Positions 14,780-18,431 of a stretch of 18,431 nucleotides of DNA are shown piece by piece. The stretch's first letter is position 1. Every line of letters starts with the position of its first letter. The notes beneath the pieces were generated by a model. The model had not been told where the DNA came from and made no database searches. It saw nothing but the letters and a program-made list of their open reading frames with translations. The stretch is taken from positions 1 to 18,431 of the forward strand of contig JAITJU010000076.1 of the NCBI GenBank assembly GCA_031278735.1, read 5' to 3'. This stretch comes from Zoogloeaceae bacterium. GTDB taxonomy: Bacteria; Pseudomonadota; Gammaproteobacteria; Burkholderiales; Rhodocyclaceae. Both the position numbers and the translations under genes were made by a program.

Positions 14780-15490
14780 CTATCGCTCGCCGAAAATGGC
14801 GCTTCCTACCCGCACCAGCGTGCTGCCGGATTGTACGGCGGCTTCCAGATCGCCGGACATGCCCATGGAGAGCGTATCCAGCGCCGGGCAGCGCGCCTGG
14901 ATCGCCAGAAATGACTGGCGCAGCTGCGTGAAAGGTCGGCATTGCGCCGGAAAATCATGCGCGGGCGCGGGAATACACATCAGGCCGCGCAGCCTCAGTC
15001 GCGGCAAGTCCGCCACGGACAGGCAGAGATCGAGTGCTTCTTCCGGCGGGCAGCCGCTTTTGCTGGCTTCGCCGGAGACATTGACCTGAACGCAGACCTG
15101 CAAGGGCGGCAGTCGCGCCGGACGTTGCGCCGACAGGCGCTCGGCGATTCTCAAGCGTTCAATGGAATGCGCCCAGTCGAAATATTCGGCCACCAGCCGA
15201 GTCTTGTTGCTTTGCAGCGGGCCAATGAAGTGCCAGACGAGAGCGCCATTTTCCGGCAAGCGTCCTTGCGCGCGCAGATCGCGCAGGGCAAGAATCTTGT
15301 CCATGCCTTCCTGCGCGTAATTTTCGCCAAAGTCGCGCTGCCCGGCAATCGCCGCCGCCAGCACGTCGCTCGCGGGCCGGGTTTTGCTGACGGCCAGAAG
15401 CGTGATCGCCGCCGCCGATCGCTCATTTTGTTCGGCGGCGGCGGAGATTCTTCGGCGGACGGCTTGCAGGTTGGCCTCAATTGCGCTCAT
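14780..15490 (-). CDS. yggS: PLP homeostasis protein YggS/PLPBP
   Basis: This 236-residue PLP-binding protein has the alanine-racemase-like barrel and acts in vitamin B6 homeostasis, not catalysis. The PLP lysine is Lys36 in LLAVSKTRP. Other signatures are FGENYAQE, WHFIGPLQSNK, CVQVNVSGEASKSG and the C-terminal LSMGMSGDLEAAV with GSAIFGER. The ATG at 15490 gives the standard N-terminus. The open frame extends further upstream through the promoter region but without support. The ribosome binding site is weak (GTGGA). It is divergent from pilT, an arrangement conserved in many proteobacteria. Confidence 0.95.
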   Translation of the reverse strand: MSAIEANLQAVRRRISAAAEQNERSAAAITLLAVSKTRPASDVLAAAIAGQRDFGENYAQEGMDKILALRDLRAQGRLPENGALVWHFIGPLQSNKTRLVAEYFDWAHSIERLRIAERLSAQRPARLPPLQVCVQVNVSGEASKSGCPPEEALDLCLSVADLPRLRLRGLMCIPAPAHDFPAQCRPFTQLRQSFLAIQARCPALDTLSMGMSGDLEAAVQSGSTLVRVGSAIFGER

Positions 15491-15503
15491 AATCCACTGG
15501 ACT

Positions 15504-15534
15504 TTGCTGTCTGCATGGGCGCGCAGTATATACT
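15504..15534 (+). promoter_or_regulatory. Candidate pilT promoter
   Basis: TTGCTG (15504-15509) and TATATA (15527-15532) are 17 bases apart, or TATACT at 15529-15534 with 19. The -35 box is poor (3 of 6). The -10 region lies within a 14-bp palindrome shared with the opposing yggS promoter. Transcription would start around 15540, about 30 bases before the pilT ATG. Confidence 0.35.
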
Positions 15535-15536
15535 GC
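15523..15536. promoter_or_regulatory. 14-bp perfect palindrome in the pilT-yggS divergent promoter region
   Basis: GCAGTATATACTGC reads identically on both strands. It supplies a TATACT -10 box in each direction, so opposing promoters for pilT and yggS would overlap at the same site. It could also be an operator. The symmetry is seen directly; function is inferred. Confidence 0.5.
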
Positions 15537-15552
15537 TCCATACTTTTTTGAA
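15525..15552 (-). promoter_or_regulatory. Candidate yggS-proC-yggT-yggU promoter
   Basis: On the minus strand TTCAAA (15552-15547, 4 of 6) and TATACT (15530-15525, 5 of 6) have a 16-base spacer. Transcription would begin near 15518, about 28 bases before the yggS ATG. Confidence 0.45.
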
Positions 15553-15569
15553 CGATGTCAGGAACACTC

Positions 15570-16616
15570 ATGGATATTACCGAACTGCTGGCCTTCAGTG
15601 TCAAGAACAACGCTTCCGACCTGCACCTTTCTTCCGGTCTGCCGCCCATGATCCGAGTGAATGGCGATGTGCGCAAAATCAATTTGCCCGCCCTGGAGCA
15701 CAAGGATGTGCACGATATGGCCTATGACATCATGACAGACTCTCAGCGCAAAACCTATGAAGAAACGCTGGAGTGCGACTTTTCCTTTGAAATCCCCAAT
15801 CTTGCGCGTTTTCGCGTCAATACCTTCGTGCAGCACCGGGGCGCGGGCGCGGTATTCCGTACCATTCCTTCCAAGGTGCTGACCCTGGAAGACCTGAATT
15901 GCCCGGCGATTTTCAAGGAAATCTCCGAATACCCTCGCGGCATCGTGCTGGTCACCGGCCCCACCGGATCGGGCAAATCCACCACGCTCGCCGCCATGAT
16001 CAATCACGTCAATGAAAATGAATTCGCGCATATCCTGACGGTGGAAGACCCCATCGAATTCGTGCATGAGTCCAAGAAATGCCTGATCAACCAGCGCGAA
16101 GTCGGGCCGCACACATTGTCCTTCAGCAGCGCCCTGCGTTCCGCCCTGCGGGAAGACCCGGACGTGATTCTGGTCGGCGAAATGCGCGACCTGGAAACCA
16201 TACGGCTGGCGATGACCGCCGCCGAAACCGGCCACCTGGTGTTCGCCACGCTGCACACCTCTTCCGCCGCCAAGACCATAGACCGGATCATCGACGTGTT
16301 CCCCGCCGCCGAAAAGGACATGGTGCGCGCCATGCTCTCTGAATCCATGCGCGCGGTCATTTCGCAGACGCTGCTGAAGACCAAGGACGGCGGTGGCCGG
16401 GTGGCGGCGCATGAAATCATGATTGGCACTCCCGCCATCCGCAACCTGATCCGGGAAAACAAGGTGGCGCAGATGTATTCCGCCATCCAGACCGGCCAGT
16501 CGCGCGGGATGCAGACGCTCGACCAGTGCCTGCTCGATCTCGTGCGCCGCAACGTCGTCTCCGCCAGCGAAGCGCGCAACCGCGCTGCCGACAAGACCGC
16601 TTTCCCCGCCACGTAA
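15570..16616 (+). CDS. pilT: Type IV pilus twitching motility ATPase PilT
   Basis: This hexameric ATPase at the cytoplasmic base of the type IV pilus powers retraction. It has 348 residues from ATG 15570. The frame opens five codons earlier, but MDITELLAFS is the standard PilT start and AGGAA lies 7 bases before it. Motifs: Walker A GPTGSGKSTT at 130-139 (Lys136), Asp box VEDPIEFVH at 158-166, Walker B VILVGEMRD at 199-207 (Glu204), His box TGHLVFATLHT at 220-230, and the retraction-specific AIRNLIRE at 289-296. All are intact, so it should be active. pilU follows after 40 bases. Confidence 0.97.
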   Translation: MDITELLAFSVKNNASDLHLSSGLPPMIRVNGDVRKINLPALEHKDVHDMAYDIMTDSQRKTYEETLECDFSFEIPNLARFRVNTFVQHRGAGAVFRTIPSKVLTLEDLNCPAIFKEISEYPRGIVLVTGPTGSGKSTTLAAMINHVNENEFAHILTVEDPIEFVHESKKCLINQREVGPHTLSFSSALRSALREDPDVILVGEMRDLETIRLAMTAAETGHLVFATLHTSSAAKTIDRIIDVFPAAEKDMVRAMLSESMRAVISQTLLKTKDGGGRVAAHEIMIGTPAIRNLIRENKVAQMYSAIQTGQSRGMQTLDQCLLDLVRRNVVSASEARNRAADKTAFPAT

Positions 16617-16656
16617 GGCGCAAGGGTCAACAAAGACAATACGAGAGGAGAATTTG

Positions 16657-17832
16657 ATGGAACGCGATCAGGCACTTAAATTCATGCACGACCTGTTGAA
16701 TCTGATGTGCAACAAAAAAGGCTCCGACCTCTTCATCACGGCGGGCTTCCCGCCCGCCATCAAGGTCGACGGGCGGGTAATGCCGGTTTCCAATCAGGTG
16801 CTCACGGCGCAGCACACGGCGGAGCTGGCGCGCTCCATCATGAATGACCGGCAGGCGGCGGAATTCGAAGCCACGCGGGAATGCAACTTCGCCATTTCCC
16901 CCAGCGGCATAGGCCGTTTCCGCGCCAACGCCTTCGTCCAGCAAGGGCGCATTGGCCTGGTCTGCCGCACCATCAGCACCGTCATTCCCACCTTCGATGA
17001 ACTGGGCATTCCGCCCATCATCAAGGACATCGCCATGACCAAGCGCGGGCTGATCATTTTCGTGGGAGGCACCGGCACCGGCAAGACCACCTCGCTGGCG
17101 GCATTGGTCGGCTACCGCAATGAAAACAGCTATGGTCATATCATCACCATTGAAAACCCGATCGAATTCGTGCACGAACACAGGAACTGCATCATCACCC
17201 AGCGAGAAGTGGGCGTGGATACGGACGATTGGGAACCCGCGCTGAAAAATACCTTGCGTCAGGCGCCAGACGTGATTCTGATGGGCGAAATTCGTGACCG
17301 CAAGACCATGGAATACGCGATCGCCTTTTCCGAAACCGGCCACATGTGTCTGGCCACACTGCACGCCAATAGCGCCAATCAGGCCATCGAGCGCATCATC
17401 AACTTCTTCCCCGAAGATCAGCATCAACAGTTGCTGATGAATCTTTCCCTCAATATGCGCGCCCTGATTTCCCAACGCCTCGTGCCCAGGAAGGGCGGCA
17501 AGGGACGCGTCGCCGCCTTTGAAATCCTGCTGAATTCGCCGCTCATTTCCGATCTGGTCTTTCAGGGCGACATCAAGGAAATCAAGGAAATCATGGCGAA
17601 GTCGCGCGAACTCGGCATGCAGACCTTCGACCAATCGTTGTTCGAACTCTACGAAAACGGTCAGATCAGCTACGAAGACGCATTGAGAAACGCCGATTCC
17701 GTGAATAACCTGCGCCTGCAAATCAAGCTGAACAGCAAGGAAGCCTCCGAGCGCGACCTGACTTCCAGCGTCACTTATCTTTCCCTGACCGGCGGGGAAG
17801 GAAACGAGCAGCAGGAGCGCAACTACCTTTGA
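16657..17832 (+). CDS. pilU: PilT-dependent retraction ATPase PilU
   Basis: This PilT paralogue assists retraction in a PilT-dependent way. It has 391 residues, longer than PilT, with a C-terminal tail as expected for PilU. Motifs: Walker A GGTGTGKTTS at 137-146 (Lys143), Asp box IENPIEFVH at 165-173 with Asn replacing the usual Asp, Walker B VILMGEIRD at 206-214 (Glu211), and His box TGHMCLATLHA at 227-237. The start is ATG 16657, not the adjacent TTG at 16654, because GAGGAG then lies 6 bases away. It is co-transcribed with pilT. The full pilus assembly genes must lie elsewhere. Confidence 0.95.
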   Translation: MERDQALKFMHDLLNLMCNKKGSDLFITAGFPPAIKVDGRVMPVSNQVLTAQHTAELARSIMNDRQAAEFEATRECNFAISPSGIGRFRANAFVQQGRIGLVCRTISTVIPTFDELGIPPIIKDIAMTKRGLIIFVGGTGTGKTTSLAALVGYRNENSYGHIITIENPIEFVHEHRNCIITQREVGVDTDDWEPALKNTLRQAPDVILMGEIRDRKTMEYAIAFSETGHMCLATLHANSANQAIERIINFFPEDQHQQLLMNLSLNMRALISQRLVPRKGGKGRVAAFEILLNSPLISDLVFQGDIKEIKEIMAKSRELGMQTFDQSLFELYENGQISYEDALRNADSVNNLRLQIKLNSKEASERDLTSSVTYLSLTGGEGNEQQERNYL

Positions 17833-17913
17833 GCGCGGCGCGGCAAGAAAAACCGCGCTGCCCGGCCCCGGCACAGCAGGGAGTGCCGGGCGTTCATCCC
17901 GCAAGGCGGCGGC
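17833..17913. terminator. Hairpins between convergent pilU and efp
   Basis: Two hairpins lie in this 81-base gap. The stronger is a perfect 8-bp stem, CCCGGCAC (17867-17874) with GTGCCGGG (17883-17890), around an 8-base loop. The second pairs GCGCGG and CCGCGC around AAGAAAAA-containing sequence at about 17838-17857. A TTTTT run appears on the minus strand inside the second. The arrangement suits transcription ending for both convergent genes, although neither has an ideal T-tract. Confidence 0.45.
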
Positions 17914-18431
17914 TCATTTCACCCGGTTGCGGTATTCGTCGGTGCGCGTGTCGATTTCGATTTTGTCGCCGATTTCCACGAAGGCCGGGACTTGCAGATC
18001 AAAGCCCGTGGCGATCCGGGCGGGTTTCATGACTTTGCCGGAAGTGTCGCCCTTGACGGCGGGTTCGGTGTAGATCACCTCGCGCACCACGGAAGTCGGC
18101 AATTCCACTGAAATAGCTTTGTCATTATAGAACACTACCTCGCAGGGCATGCCGTCTTCCAGATACTTCAGGGCATCGGTCATGTTTTCGGCCTCGATGT
18201 CGTACTGGTTGTATTCGGCATCCATGAAAACGTACATGGGATCGGCGAAATAGGAGTAGCTGACTTCCTTGCGTTCCAGCTGCACGATCTCGAACTTGTC
18301 GTCGGCGCGATAAACGGCTTCGGAGGCGGCGCCGGAAAGCAGGTTCTTGAGCTTCATCTTGACCACGGCGGCATTGCGGCCAGACTTGTTGTATTCGGTT
18401 TTCTGCACCACCAGCTGGGCGTTGCCCACCA
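17914..18431 (-). CDS. efp: Elongation factor P, 5' end beyond the window
   Basis: EF-P relieves ribosome stalling at consecutive prolines. About 172 residues are visible; compared with the usual 185-190, roughly the first 15-18 lie beyond the right edge. A GTG at 18429 could be read as a start but falls inside the first beta-barrel, at the VGN..LVVQKTEY segment. The loop tip reads NKSGRNAAVVKMKLKN, with Arg where E. coli has the modified Lys. This is the arginine type, known in Pseudomonas and Neisseria to be rhamnosylated by EarP. Domains II-III follow, ending GDKIEIDTRTDEYRNRVK. It converges with pilU. Confidence 0.95.
   Translation of the reverse strand, partial: VGNAQLVVQKTEYNKSGRNAAVVKMKLKNLLSGAASEAVYRADDKFEIVQLERKEVSYSYFADPMYVFMDAEYNQYDIEAENMTDALKYLEDGMPCEVVFYNDKAISVELPTSVVREVIYTEPAVKGDTSGKVMKPARIATGFDLQVPAFVEIGDKIEIDTRTDEYRNRVK

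Noticed and set aside
15491..15703. Longer version of YggS and a five-codon longer PilT
   Set aside because: The yggS extension would run across the divergent promoters and into pilT. The standard N-termini of both families begin at 15490 and 15570, and the pilT start has a ribosome binding site.

Overview
The window is a GC-rich bacterial chromosome segment that reads as ordinary, densely coded betaproteobacterial DNA. The evidence is the gene order (yceD-rpmF-plsX-fabH-fabD-fabG-acpP-fabF followed by a YgfX-like gene), a 59-residue ribosomal protein L32 of the betaproteobacterial type, divergent pilT-pilU and yggS-proC-yggT-yggU blocks, and an elongation factor P with an arginine at the modified loop tip. 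I cannot assign an order or genus. No rRNA, tRNA, CRISPR array, insertion sequence or prophage gene is visible.

Layout. (1) 1-549: a mostly empty stretch. A good sigma70-type promoter and ribosome binding site point leftward to a gene that starts at the very edge. (2) 550-7335, minus strand: one long type II fatty acid synthesis cluster. It reads from yceD (DUF177) through rpmF, plsX, fabH, fabD, fabG, acpP and fabF to a small YgfX-like membrane protein. A strong promoter (TTGACG-17-TATCAT) lies just upstream of yceD. A terminator-like hairpin sits between acpP and fabF. (3) 7439-8811, plus strand: a Maf-family nucleotide pyrophosphatase overlapping an RsmI-like tetrapyrrole-type methyltransferase. 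(4) 8826-11235, minus strand: a two-gene unit. The first gene is a signal-peptide-bearing transglutaminase-fold protein whose expected catalytic cysteine is serine. The second, overlapping by 11 bases, is an M20 amidohydrolase. (5) 11593-12978, plus strand: a solitary malonyl-CoA decarboxylase with a pair of 21-bp-spaced direct repeats in its upstream region. (6) 13020-15490, minus strand: yggS-proC-yggT-yggU. (7) 15570-17832, plus strand: pilT-pilU, the type IV pilus retraction ATPases, divergent from yggS around a 14-bp palindrome. (8) 17914-18431, minus strand: the efp gene, cut by the window end.

How the parts fit. The fab cluster supplies the initiation, elongation and carrier functions of fatty acid synthesis plus the PlsX step toward phospholipids. 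Malonyl-CoA decarboxylase, about 4 kb beyond the start of that cluster, consumes the same malonyl-CoA. The remaining blocks are housekeeping (PLP homeostasis, proline synthesis, nucleotide sanitation, translation) and surface motility.

I did not find a convincing undescribed multi-gene system. The items most worth a second look are the Cys-to-Ser transglutaminase homologue with its A9 tract and amidohydrolase partner, the direct repeats upstream of the decarboxylase gene, and the palindrome between pilT and yggS.
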